A stretch of 64,000 bases of DNA from Ustilaginoidea virens (lineage: Eukaryota > Ascomycota > Sordariomycetes > Hypocreales > Clavicipitaceae): positions 3,906,001 through 3,970,000 of the forward strand of contig NC_057320.1 of assembly GCF_000687475.1 (NCBI RefSeq), given 5' to 3'. The position numbers and the translations under genes were made by a program. How positions within the stretch are numbered: position 1 is the stretch's first letter; every line of letters begins with the position of its first letter. Shown one piece after another: positions 1 through 11,904 of this stretch. The notes beneath the pieces were generated by a model. It saw nothing but the letters and a program-made list of their open reading frames with translations, made no database searches and was not told where the DNA came from.

Positions 1-3000
1 TAAGGGCGGAACTATAATATACTTATTAAATAGAAAAGATACGATTTACCTATATAGGAACCCCTAAAGAACTTTTTAGAGATAGCAGCATAAGAGGCAT
101 TTAAGGCTAAATAGGGGGATATTTAGATGCATAATAGACCTATACGGCCTTGGGATTAGATTTCAAACCTATAACTTTAATATCGTCTAATAATATAAAA
201 AAAAAAATATACTAATCTTTTTCTTTTCTAGTAAAGCAATCTAATAAGTTTTAGCATTTATTTTTTATTTTTTAGCAACTCTGGCCCCACTTTTATATTC
301 CTTAATTCCTGCTGCCTCTGCTAATCTTACCTTTATCGGCATTCCCCTACCCCCCTATAGGATTTAGTAGGGGGGTATATAGGGGAAGGGGGGGGACTAT
401 AGGATAGTAAGGCAGGAATAGTAGCGGCAGTATTAGCGGCATAATCGGCGGATACTAACTAGGCATAGTATAGCTCAAATACCTATAATAGGGCATAATA
501 GGTCTGGGGGGAAATACTTATAATGCTAGGCTAATAGTAATAGAACCGGCCTTAGTTTATAGCGCGGTCGTTGGTATAAAGGCCTAAAGCGAGGCTATAC
601 CGGTATATAGGGAGGATGCTAACTAAAGGGAAGTAGATAGAGTATAAGGTATAGGTATAGCGGGGGTGACCTAATATATAAAACTAGTTATCGCCTCTAC
701 TATAATCTGCGTATTTTATTATTACTCCGCGAGTAGTTATATAATAGGCGCTATAGAGTTGCCGCTAGCCTATTAGGACCTAATAGTCGAGGCAAAAGGA
801 ATAATAGTTATTATAAGCGTAATAGGAATCGACCCGCCGATATTAGCAGCCAGGATATATATAGAAAGGGCTATTATAGTATACTCTTATGCTATAGCCT
901 ATAGTTTATCCTATTGACGATATAGCGTATTGAATTTAAGGCGAAAATAGGCCTTTCGGCCTAGGATATCTCTTACCTTTAAATAGGCAGCCTTTTTAAT
1001 ACTTTATTTCTTTTATATTATACGGACGATATGCTTTATTACCTACTATAGTTAGGGATTTATTAATATTATACGCTTACACTAGATGTATATCTTATAT
1101 TTCTAATAGTATCGAATATATACCTAAAAGCGACCGGATTATATATAGACGATATATTCTCCGGTATCTATAGTATACTATATGTAGGCGATATAGGTAT
1201 ACTCTACCTCTTTAATATTATTAGCATTTAATCCCTTAGAATCCCCCTAGATAAAGAACTCTCCTATAGCATACTTCTTTTGTGACTACTAATATAATAA
1301 TCTAGTAGTAGGCAAAGGCAGTATTTTCTTAGCGCGCGAAGGTATCTAAGGCATAATTGCAAACGAAGAGGGAGCTAATAGTACTCCCAATAAGATCTTA
1401 GGGGTAATAGCCATTAAAAAAGAAGTTTTTATTAGTATTACCCCTACCGATAATAGGACTTTTATATAAAAAGGGGCAGGAAGATATAAGGGGGATAATA
1501 GGGCCCCCGTATTAGGCAATAGGGGCTCTGTCGAACTCTTATTATTATTAGAAATAATAATAAGCTTAGAGCTAGGGGGGGAAATATATAATTATCCTAA
1601 GGAGGGTATAGACTATAGTAGCTGCAATAGTATTTCTAGCTAGAAACCTCCTTTACGCTTAGCACCTCTAGAGTCTCTAGTAGATACTTGGGATAGAACT
1701 GATAGGGTTATAGCAGGGTCTTAAGCGATAGGTATATTCCTATCTATTAGTCCTCCGGATAATATAGCAATAAATCTAATATAATAGTAAACAGGGGGAC
1801 CTAAATACCTATTAGTACCGGATAATTTACTATATAGACCTAATACGAACGATCTAGGAATTTTTAATAGCGCTATTCTATTAACAGGGACGATTCTTAC
1901 GATAGTAGTAATACCGTAAACTTACTATTAGGAATAATGGCCTTAGTGATAGTAGGCATAAGGATAGAGAGAAGGAGAAAGAAATGCAAAAGAGAAGTAG
2001 ATAAAAGAAAAAGCCTTAGTGCAGATAGATTCCTACCGACGGCTAGCGATAAAATTTTTTCTACTTTATAATAGCTATAATACTATTCCTTCTAGCTAAT
2101 AGCACTACGACCGGCTTCGATAAGATTCTATTACGTCTGCCTAAAGCATACCGACTCTAGCCCCCGCTATATTTATATCGGTCACATATTGGTATATCTA
2201 TGCGCCCGATTGATATCCTATATATCTAATTAAGGTTATTTTCGAAGGCTATAAGAGGTTTTAATTAAAGGGCGATATATAAAGGGGATAACTTTGGATA
2301 GTTTATTCTTCTGACTCTAAGGAGGAGGAGGGGGGTATATTACGGGCTCAGGCTACGCCCGCGCTATAATATAGCTAGGACTCAGGCTGCGCCTGCGTCT
2401 AGCCTAAGAAGGGCAATAGATAGAGTCACGGGACTATACTAGGACTCCGATACGTATTATAATCGGGATATAAATAGACTAGATAGAAGGTTCCTACTTG
2501 GATCCTTTTCCTTCCTCTTTAGTCTATTTAATACATATTACTGACGCCTATTCGCAGCCGCCTTAGGGCCAGTCCGTCACAATATCTACCTTTATCGCTA
2601 GTAGTTCTATTATTTATCTTAAATCATAGTTTCGTAAGGATAAAGTTATATTAAATCGTATTTCTTAATTTAATATCGTAGCCTCGTAAGGATAAAGTCG
2701 CATTAAATCGCATTTTCTTAATTTAACTATAGCCGAATTCTTCTAACCACAGCTAGGCATTATAGGATTTTAATTTAACTATAGCCGAATTCTTCTAACT
2801 ACAGCTAGGCATTATAGGAGTAACCGCAGCTACTAAATTCGATATAGACCCTCACATATAGCTATCGGTCTAATCATTCGATTTAACTATAGCTAAATTT
2901 TCTTCTTCTGACTGCAGCCAGGGACTCTATAGGCCTTCACGCGCAGCTATAGACCTAACCTAACCGCAGCTAGGATTTTATAATTATAATTATAATTATT

Positions 3001-3415
3001 TAGTTGTTTATAGTATTCGATCTTAAAAAGGGTTTGTAATATTTTTATGCTAGTATGGATGTTCTAATAGAAAGTAAAAATTCGCAGATCGGATGCTTGA
3101 ACCGGGTATACGAGACCTGAAAAAAAAACCTTATGAAGAAGAAGAAAAAGAAGAAAAAGATTAAAAAGACAAAAAAGAAGATATAATAATATCATAGCGA
3201 ATATATAGTCCTAGTCTCATCACTATAAATTTCTTTCTACTAACTATAGGGCCAAAAATGTGTTATATAGGAGGGTTGCTTTCTTTTCGAGCTAATCTAA
3301 TCTAGAACCCCCACTATTTATCCCTTCAACAGGGGTTGCGAATTTAATTGATGCTTTGTTGCTTTAGCTGCAAGGTGGGTGGCCTTAGACGCGGAAGCTA
3401 AAAAGTTTGCATATG
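1..3415. repeat. A+T-rich RIP-like degraded repeat DNA
   Basis: No ORF of useful length exists on either strand. The sequence is dominated by TA, TAG and ATA words and is poor in CA and TG, which is the pattern left by RIP of repeated DNA in ascomycetes. An A-rich stretch at about 3120-3180 (runs of A with AAG/GAA repeats) could be the decayed 3' tail of a LINE-like element, but no reverse transcriptase can be read, so this is only a guess. The last ~100 bp before 3416 look less mutated and are probably the original chromosomal flank of element I. No family can be named. Confidence 0.6.
2633..2930. repeat. ~52-bp degenerate tandem array
   Basis: A word starting CGTAAGGATAAAGT occurs at 2633 and again at 2685, and a word starting TTTAACTATAGCCG occurs near 2722 and 2774, both with a period of about 52 bp. 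A more degenerate copy (ATTTAACTATAGC) starts at 2881. The copies differ mostly by C/T and A/G transitions, so the array has been mutated like its surroundings. It looks like a subterminal or untranslated tandem repeat of a decayed element; its origin is unknown. Confidence 0.6.
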
Positions 3416-3420
3416 CCAGC

Positions 3421-3753
3421 TGTCGGAATCGCTGTCGCAAGGTGCCCAATTAGGCACATTGCGACGGATGTGCCGCGCACACTACTGCGCACGATGTGGC
3501 TACTTTTGCCCCTTTACCCCTGAGCCCGGTAGGGCACGCGGGCAGCCCGGCCCGACTACGCCGATGCACGTGACAACGGCACACGCACAAAAAGGCCACA
3601 TCGTGTAATTACCCTCTTTTGCTTCCTTTCTTTCCTTTTAGTTAGTTAGTCATAATCAAAGAAGTAATCATACCTTTAACCGGTGACCTCACGGTACTTA
3701 ATACCACGCGCGCGACCCTACATATAACTAGGTACCCCGAGTTTATATCAATA
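3421..3753 (+). repeat. Element I 5' LTR
   Basis: It begins TGTCGGAATCG and ends ATCAATA; the final CA has become TA. It is the same length as the 3' LTR at 29930-30262. It keeps a G+C-rich core (~3450-3600) that is much less mutated than the internal region. The 10 bases directly after it, CTGATCAGTG, are also found next to the 5' LTR of element IV, so they probably belong to the primer-binding region. I could not match them to a tRNA. Confidence 0.88.
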
Positions 3754-4329
3754 CTGATCAGTGGTGATAACCACCACTCACAGGATAATTACATCCCGCA
3801 AAGAACGGTGCATTATAGATTAGTAAGATTACTCTCGAAGAGACGATTTCCATTGCAAATCGTGCTAATTAGGAAGGCAGATAACCCATTCCGTTGAACG
3901 GTTATGCTGCCAACTAATTGGAAGAATAACGTAGACCTCTTCTACCTCCGTCTATCACGAAGGAAGAAAATATACTAACTATCACGATCTTTAAAGATAC
4001 CCTCAGTATATATAGGAGGCGGCTGACCCATTCTGTTGAACGGTCACCTGCTTACTATAGGAGGCAAATAACCCATTCCGTTAAACGGTTATCTTACTAA
4101 CTAACCCCTTCTTTTCTCTCTTTTACCCCTACCGGTAAAAGCCCTCTTATATTCCTTATAATAACCTTATGAGGCACGAATCTTATACTCCTTGCAAAAG
4201 GATCGAATCTTACACTCCTTGCAAGAGTGAATATTGCACTCCTTGCAATACACCCCCCCCCCCCTCTCAAACCCTCCTCTCAACACTATAGCACGATTAC
4301 GATTATTAATATCACAACCGGCACTGCCC

Positions 4330-6660
4330 AAAAGGCTACAGCGATTTGCCCCCTTACTCGATGACAACTAGGCCACTGCGATAGAGCCAGTTACCCCTAA
4401 TGCTACTACTATGGTATTACATAACCGCCTGGCCTTCTTGATCTATACCTATGAGAAGGATTATATTATTGATGACGACCTATAGGAACTATTCTATGAA
4501 GACTATAGTAAATGGGATGAATAACTATTCAACCGCGTTAATCCCCTATTCCTACGCGAATTCCGTATATACCTACGGGATTACGGCGTATATGTCGGAG
4601 CATCAGGCTCTATCATAATACCTACTTTAATAGAATGCCTTCAATAATAATAGAACCCTGAATGGCCTTAAGAAGAGATCGACCGTTAATTAGGGCGTAA
4701 AATATTCCGGTTACGACTTAACCCTCATAGGGAAGCATTAGTACCTATCGGCAATTTCGACTAGGAAGTCATAGGCTCACGGAATTCATTATGAGCACCT
4801 ACCACAGTAAGGCCCTTAAGAAGATTCTCACGAGCTTCAATAATAAGGGACTTTATAACACTAAGGGTGGCACGATCATAATTATAACAACCCATTATTC
4901 CCCCTTTTATATCGAAAAAGCCTTTTGCCCCTACCCCTACCGAAGAAGAAAGGGGCCGGTCCTAATAACCTAAAGGGAAGACGCCTATTTATAATAAGCC
5001 GCTATTCGAAACAGGGGAAAGCTCCTAGCACCATCAACAATAATATGCAACAGCCGATAAAGACTATAGCCCGACCGACCAAATATTACACCCTAGGGGT
5101 TATACCCCTAGCCGGGCTAGCCGAGGCGGCTATCTTAATACCCCTCGAGGTTATAGCATGCCCAATAGAGGTCGGGTCATAGGCCCCGATGATATGCTTC
5201 CTTCAACAGAGGACCCCGATAATAATACTCTCTAAGCCAATACCGCTAATACCGCCCGTAATACCAGATATCGGGCCTAAACGCCTTACCCGATAATGCC
5301 AAAAATAGGCACGGCACCTAGCCCTTCCCGTCAATATCGGCCTACCTAGGCTAATGAACGGACCGTTTTGACGGGAGGACCGGTAAACCCAGACCGACCC
5401 GGGTTATAGGATAACCCAGCCAGAGATCCCGCCAGCTTACCGCAAGGCAACCGATAAGCCATTCCGGAATACCCTCCGGAATACCCCTAAGATTATACCC
5501 GAAAAGCCTATATAGAGGCCGGGTTTAACTAAGAAGATTATTCCCGAACCGGGTTTAATGATATATCGAAGAAGATATCTGACCTTTTATGCAGCTATCG
5601 TATAGAGGATAGATATAGCGGCAAAATGGATGACTTTATCGTACTAAAAGTCATCTCTTTCAAGAGCAAATATCGCCTGCTAGGATTACCTAATTATGCA
5701 TTCGCCAGAGCTTTCTAAATTATACTAATCGGCGATGCTAAGACTTACTATTTTGATAATATTAAACGCATTCGTGATACCCTCACTTTTGACGATATAG
5801 TTTGTAAAGTCAAAAACTATTTCGAAAATGAGAGTATAGAGCAATTCTATTTACACTATTAGAATAAAATAACGCTCTAGTTAACTATCGCGAAATATCC
5901 CGACAAATTAAAGCTAGAATGCCTCAATATCCTATTAGAAGAACTTTAACGCCTATATCGTGGTCTTTTTCCCCCCTTTACAGCTAATATAGAGCTTTAT
6001 CGATAAGTGCTTAACGCTATAAGGGATACCCCTAAGTATAGCCAGGCGCTGTATCGACATGCCCCTACATTCGAAGGCCTCGCCGCTGACCTATAGCGAT
6101 CACTTTCTATTTACGAGACTACCCATATAACTCAATAGCATTAATTCCTTCAATAACAGCAGTATCAATAATAACAAAATATTGAAGATATTAATGATAA
6201 TATGGCGTTATTCATAGATCGTAGATATAGTCAATCCTACAACCGGTATTAATACCCCCAACGATACAGACCCCTTTAACGCCGCTTTAAATAGAATTGC
6301 ACCTTTCTAGCTAGGCCCTATTAAAGAAGATGCTTCATTTGCAATAAAACAGGGTATTAGTTATCCAACCACTCTGCTAAAGAGTAATAAGAATTAAAGG
6401 AGTAATAGATAAAGAACCGATCCCACCGCACTGCCCCTAATAATAAGAAATTCCGTATTTTCTTACAGGAATACAAAAAGCCTAGGCCTTAAGGCCTTAA
6501 AGAAGAAGATATAGAGGCTAACCTTAACGATATCATTAGTAACATCGAAGTAATAATAGCAGGGGATATACAATAGGATGCAGAGAATGCTGCTACACCG
6601 TAAATTACAGCTACTTAGTCTTTCTAAGCCCTTACGTAAGTAGAACCGTTATTATCTATT
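4330..6660 (+). pseudogene. Element I gag remnant
   Basis: The conceptual reading is broken by many TAA/TAG codons. The N-terminal part around 4400-4610 aligns residue by residue with the start of the gag-like stretch of element IV (about 26280-26620, minus strand). Further on, near 6323-6375, a Cys-X2-Cys motif followed by a His (reading CFICNK) looks like a nucleocapsid zinc knuckle. The stretch from about 4600 to 6670 is absent from element IV. No intact protein can be produced. Confidence 0.6.
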
Positions 6661-6726
6661 AAGATATTATAGGCCCTATAAGATGAATTATGCCGATATG
6701 CCTTCCTATAGATTGACCCTTTCCGA

Positions 6727-7133
6727 ATGCCCTTACCGGACTGTAATTCTGCCTTCCTAGAAGAAGAACGGTATGGTGACTATACCTTCTGCGGAATCCT
6801 ACTAGATACCGGCGCTTTAGGCCTATCAATAGCAGGCCTAGGTCAAGCAAAGGCCCTAATGCGATTAATGAAGACCCTAACCATCGAGATAATTGATAAG
6901 AAGCATACGGTAAACTTCAGCGCAGGCTCTACTATATCTTCCGGCATATTGAATGTCCTAATAATATTCGGCAACATCCCCTTCCACGTTCTTAATAGCA
7001 GCACCCCCTTCTTATATTCTATTATGGATATAGATAGGATAGGCGTAAAGCTTAATAATCTTAATAACCTACTTATCTAAGGGGATATTAAGGTCCCGAT
7101 TATTAGGAAATAGGGACATCTATAGTAGACTCT
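6727..7133 (+). pseudogene. Element I aspartic protease remnant, cut by element II
   Basis: One open stretch (6727-7080) encodes a retropepsin-like segment. Its catalytic motif reads LLDTGA, followed by a downstream segment ending DRIGVKLNNLNNLL that leads into the integrase N-terminus in this family. A nearly identical segment lies on the minus strand in element IV at 25921-26290. The reading continues through a TAA at 7078 and is broken at 7134, where the LTR of element II begins. Protease of this type processes Gag-Pol. Confidence 0.75.
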
Positions 7134-7848
7134 TGTTGCAAAATGGTGATTCAGAACACTGTTGGAAATGTACTGGATACCGACAGTGGCGTACAAGGCG
7201 TTGCAGAATAAAATAAAGAGCTGGTTAAAGATTTAAAGCGCACAAGAGGTTGACCAGAGCAAAGATATCAGGGAAATCTGATTCTAATTGTTAGTGACTA
7301 TTCTAGCTAGAAAGAGGGAATTTTGGGCATATTTCTACCATCTTGAAAAAGTGGTTGAAAATAATGAAAAACCGCAAAAATAGCGAAAAACCCGACGAAA
7401 AGTCGGTCTGCCCAACCGTGCCCAGTCTGTGCCCAATATCCTACCCAGTGCATACCCAACCAAGCCCAGTGGCTTATAGCGGTGTGCCGGATGCCCTATA
7501 ATAGCCTGCCGTACGGGCCGGAAGCCCTATATCGGTCTGCCGTAAATAACCGGTGTAGCGGGTGACTGTATGTAGAAGGCCGAAAGTGCTGGTTTGCCCA
7601 TTTGGTAATCCCGTAGAAATGCGCCGCCTGTTGTGGGCCCTGTGGCCCACTGTGACCGGCCGCTGTGGCCGGCTGTGGGGCGCTGTGCCGGTGCCGTGAC
7701 CGGCGCTGTGGCCCACTGTAATCGGCGTTATAGGGCGCTATACCCCACTATAGCGCCTAGTATAGCCACCGCGATATCTCAACGTAGAGACGTCGTACGG
7801 TAGCGAGACTAGTACCAAAATACAGCTAAAAAGGCGCTAATTTCAATA
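7134..7848 (-). repeat. Element II 3' LTR
   Basis: It starts TGTTGCAAAATGG in window orientation and ends TTTCAATA, where the terminal CA has become TA. It pairs with 20790-21504 at identical length; the differences I saw are transitions. The middle (about 7440-7790) is a G+C-rich island of short imperfect repeats built on TGTGGCC and GACCGGC words, unusually intact in an otherwise TA-rich element. The long ORF across it (7474-7716) is an artefact of this repeat. Confidence 0.88.
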
Positions 7849-7879
7849 CCCCCTCTGATTAGTAATATGGCTAATCCTA

Positions 7880-9196
7880 GCGTTAGAATAAAAGAAAGAA
7901 ACCCTATAAAAAATCAGAAAAAAAAGATAATGATACTATAGGGATTGCAGCCCTAATAGCTGCCGAAATATGGGGAATTTCGGGCTTAGAAGTGGTTTGG
8001 TGAGTCCATCCGCAGGCATATCTATCGTGGGTAAATAAGATATTTTTACCAAGCCACTGTGGGCCTTCTTATGTATATACCGGAATTTAAGCAAGGTATG
8101 CTTAGTGCGGGCATGCTGATTTAGGTCATTTGCGTTTGAAATAGACCCTTAGTTATCGCAATATAGTGGTATCGGGCGTTAAATATTAACCTAGATTTCT
8201 TTAAATAAATTAGATATCTATTCCACTTCGCGAAGCGCCTTAAGCATTATATTAGACTCGGCTTCAAGCGTTAATAAAACTATAGTCGAAGACCGTTTTA
8301 ACCTCCAGCTAATAGGCCCACCATTTAAGATAGTAAGATAACCACTAGTGGACTTAGAAGTCAGCCGGCATCCAGCAAAATCGCTATCAGAAAATGCAGC
8401 TAATACTACGGTAGCTTTAGCGGCTTAATAACAAATGGCTATATTTGCCGTACCAGCTAAGTAGCGAAAAGCGCCCTTAGCAGTATTAAGCTGTATAGTG
8501 GAAGCCTATTGCATATATTATGATAGGTATTGCATTAGAAAGGCAAGGTCAGGTCTTAATATTATCATCAACTATATCGATGTCCCTATTAGCTGCTAGA
8601 ATAAGTATTAATTACTAGCATCCAGCAGCGTATCATCAGCCTCAGCAAGTATACCGGGCTATAGCGGGATTAAATACGGTCATGCGTCCTTAAGGTTAAA
8701 TTTCTTAAGGACTTCCGCAATAAATTGCAATTAGTATAGCTATAACAGGCCCTTTTCTCTATCCCTAATAATCTACACTCCTAGAAAGAAGGAGGTAGGT
8801 CCTCGGTCTTCTATAGTATAAACCTTATAGAATTTGGCCTTAAGCTGGCCAATATAGCTAAGGTCTGGACCGACAATTAAGCAGTCATCCATATAGGTCA
8901 CAATAAAGGTATACATTCCTTTATTATAAAAAACAGCAGCATTAGAAAATAACGGCTTAAAACCCTCTTGCACTAGAAGGTCTTTTAACCATAACTGCTA
9001 TTCGCGAGGGCCTTATTTTAGCCCATATAAGGCTTTCTTCAACAGTATGACCTATAATACAGAGGGGTTATATCTAACCTTAGTAAGTAAGGCTAGAAGT
9101 CGATAACGCTATTAGTCAGACCATAAGGCTGGGTTAGGTAAGAGTAGGCTTTCTGCAAATTCTAGAAAACCAGCTAGAATCTCCATATAAATCGTC
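7880..9196 (-). pseudogene. Element II reverse transcriptase C-terminal part and RNase H remnant
   Basis: On the minus strand, 8973-8773 reads a copia-type reverse transcriptase palm segment with the catalytic motif YMDD, here YMDDCLIVG. It is followed by the connection and RNase H region toward 7900, with many stops. The upstream half of the same RT lies beyond element III at about 16500-16053. The enzyme would copy element RNA into DNA in virus-like particles; this copy cannot. Confidence 0.75.
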
Positions 9197-9201
9197 TCTA
9201 G

Positions 9202-9756
9202 TGTCAGAATGAAATTATTTGTTATTTTATTTTATTATTTTTGGATATTAATCGCCGACAATTCTTACGCATCGCCGCATCATCAGATTGAAAAAGGTAT
9301 TAAGTATTCAGTACTTATATTTATATGGCGGCTGCTAGCAAAGTTGAGTACCCAATACTTACACACATTCCCTTACGCGCAAATGTATGATGCATCACAA
9401 ATTGATCACACTACTTTATCGTCGCAAATCTCGATACACTACAAATGCATATTTCGCCACATATCTATGATATCATAGTATGGTCAGGATATTTACGTCA
9501 GATTGATTTCACTAGGGATATTCTATGTTGGAATATTATGTATTTAAATCCCTAGATATTCCTACCCAAATAGTGGGAAGGAATGTATGGATGTATGCAT
9601 GCAAGCAAGTATGCAGAATTAATGCACATTAGATTGTCCCTACGCCTTAGTCTCGTATCTTATCTGTGCCGTTACTTTACCTTACTGCGATTTTACTATT
9701 CCACTGCCTTTATCCTTCGCATACTGCATTATCTTAGCAGGCGAAAACGTTTGACA
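9202..9756 (+). repeat. Element III 5' LTR
   Basis: It begins TGTCAGAATG and ends GTTTGACA, with TG...CA ends. Aligning it by eye with the 3' LTR gives nine differences, all transitions. The ORFs within the LTR (9209-9478 and 15500-15838) are identical over most of their length because they are the same repeat, not genes. Confidence 0.92.
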
Positions 9757-9772
9757 GTTATGAGCCCGGTTT
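9757..9772 (+). promoter_or_regulatory. Element III primer-binding site candidate (initiator tRNA-Met half)
   Basis: The bases directly after the LTR read GTTATGAGCCCGG. The reverse complement contains GGGCTCATAAC, the conserved anticodon stem-loop of eukaryotic initiator tRNA-Met. Copia of Drosophila and Ty5 of yeast are known to prime from a cleaved 5' half of this tRNA rather than from the tRNA 3' end. The site lacks the TGG expected for 3'-end priming. The assignment rests on sequence match only. Confidence 0.65.
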
Positions 9773-10661
9773 GCACCCGGTAAATCGCTTTATTCTATCT
9801 ATTTTATCCTTTCGATTTCTCTCCGACTATTATTCGCGTGCATTTATTGCCAGCTGCACGCCGACAAATTACCAGCTGGTCCGACGGATTACCAGCTGTT
9901 TCCCCCTTTTATTATATACGCAAACAACTGCGTACTGACTTTAGCCAGCTGCACGCAGCTGTGCATAGGTTTGCAAGAGTGCAATTACGCATTCTATGCA
10001 ATATCAATCTTTTCTTGCTGCTATATTTCTTATACCTCTGTGCTAATATTATTACTAGGACCGTATAAACGCGTGATAAATAGCGTGCAAACCAGCATAA
10101 TCGCGCATTTTCATATTGCAATTCTATCACCTTAATCCGACCTTCGCCGTGCAACGCGCAATAGGCATACTAACTGCTTACCTACGCACCTTCTATTATA
10201 TCGTCGCTATCTTGCCAGACGATTTTGTACGATTAAATATTCTTTCCGACGAAGAAATCAGCCTTAGGCAAAAGTTCTGCTAGGGCACCCGTGCCGCCAT
10301 ACAAATTGCTAGTGTAAGGCATAGCCCAAAAGAATGCAGTAGTGCCGACACATTTGCCTGCGCGAAATATTTCTTCTGACTTAGGAAGCCGGCAAGCGAC
10401 TTTTAACTACTAAGGCCGGAAGACCATAAGTATGGTATATTGTGATTGGATTGACTGGATTGATCCCTTTTGCCTAGGACTATTTACCGGGACTATTTTG
10501 CCCTTTGGATTTACTTAGACCTTTATCTATTGGATTTTCTTTGACTAAGGCTAGGTTGTTATTCTTTTTTATTATTATTCTTTCCTATCTATCTTACTTA
10601 TCCTACCTATCCTACCCATCCTACCTATCCTACCTATCCTGCCTTTCCTACCTATTCCACT

Positions 10662-11600
10662 ATGGCTACCAATACCGACCTAGGGAACCCGGCAAACTTC
10701 TAACTGCTAGGCAGTAAAGACTAGTTTAAATAGATCTCGATTATTGAGAAGTTCGCTATCAACGAAAATATCTGGGCCTATATCAACCCTTCTATGCAAG
10801 ATAGGCCTACTTTACAACAACCCGTTGAGCCTACTGCTTCTACCATTAAGCCTTATGCTTCCTCTATCTTTGACCTCGATAATTCTGATTTTACTAGGTT
10901 GCAGTATATAACGAATGTCTATAGGACTGCCCTACAGGATTATAAGGATAAGAAAAAGGCTCTCGTCAATATCTAACGTTGGATTATCGCAACTATAGGC
11001 AACTACTACAATACCATAAGCCAGGAGAATAATGTTGCCGTATAGCTATACCTGTTAAAACAATGCTTGCAGCCCACCACTTGGGACCATGAAAAAGATA
11101 TCCGCTAGTGCTATACAGCTATACTGCGAAGTCCTAATAGGACTAAGATATCCAGCTGGATTACTTCCTATAAGAAAGTCCTTGTAGAAGCTATTAATAT
11201 CAATATACCAGATATATAAGGACTCCGACCAACCTAGGATTTTATCGACGCCGTGGAATCTATTGCACTAGCCTTTTCTAATTATTGGAAGAATAGAATC
11301 AAGGAAAAGTAATGTAATAACAAAGAAGGATGGGAGAAGAAGATACCCGACGGTCATTATATTAGTGATTTATTCGAGCAAGAGTTTGCCTCATAATAAC
11401 AAAGAGCATAAGGTACCTTTGCCTCTTTCTAGGATATGGATACCAATAAAAATCAACAAAAAACAACTGATATTACTAAGCCAAAACAACCATGCATTTG
11501 TGGCCTTTTATATTGCTAGGAAGATTGTTATGTTTTAAACTAGCAAAAGGCGCCTAAGGATTGGAAGCCTAATACCACTATACTTAATAAAATCCAATCC
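10662..11600 (+). pseudogene. Element III gag remnant
   Basis: The reading starts at an ATG at 10662 (MATNTDL...), passes several stop codons and contains a copia Gag-like helical region. Near 11495-11535 is a Cys/His cluster (CICGLLYC...DCY) resembling the CCHC-like knuckle of fungal copia Gag. Just upstream, 10580-10650 is a run of imperfect CCTAT(C) repeats that produces a Ser/Tyr/Leu-rich false ORF. Confidence 0.6.
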
Positions 11601-11904
11601 AAGTTTTCATCTGACTAGCGCTTTAAGGATATAGTTATTAAAGCATTGCAAGCGAAAGGAATCACGATTAATCCTATTGTGTTATAACCACCCTCTCCTT
11701 CTATATCACTTGGAATTGCGTTTGCTAGCAAGGATAGTAATACGTTATATAACGTTATGCAACCCGAACCGACTATATCGTCAACGACTATTATTAGCCC
11801 ATAGGCAAGCCTATAGGCATCCCTATCTATTATAAGCCCATAGGCATCCCTATCTATTACTAGCCTATAAGTATCTCTCTCAACCACACCCTATCCACTT
11901 AAAG

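Noticed and set aside
9209..9478. Duplicate ORFs at 9209-9478 and 15500-15838 as a repeated gene family
   Set aside because: They are the two LTRs of element III.
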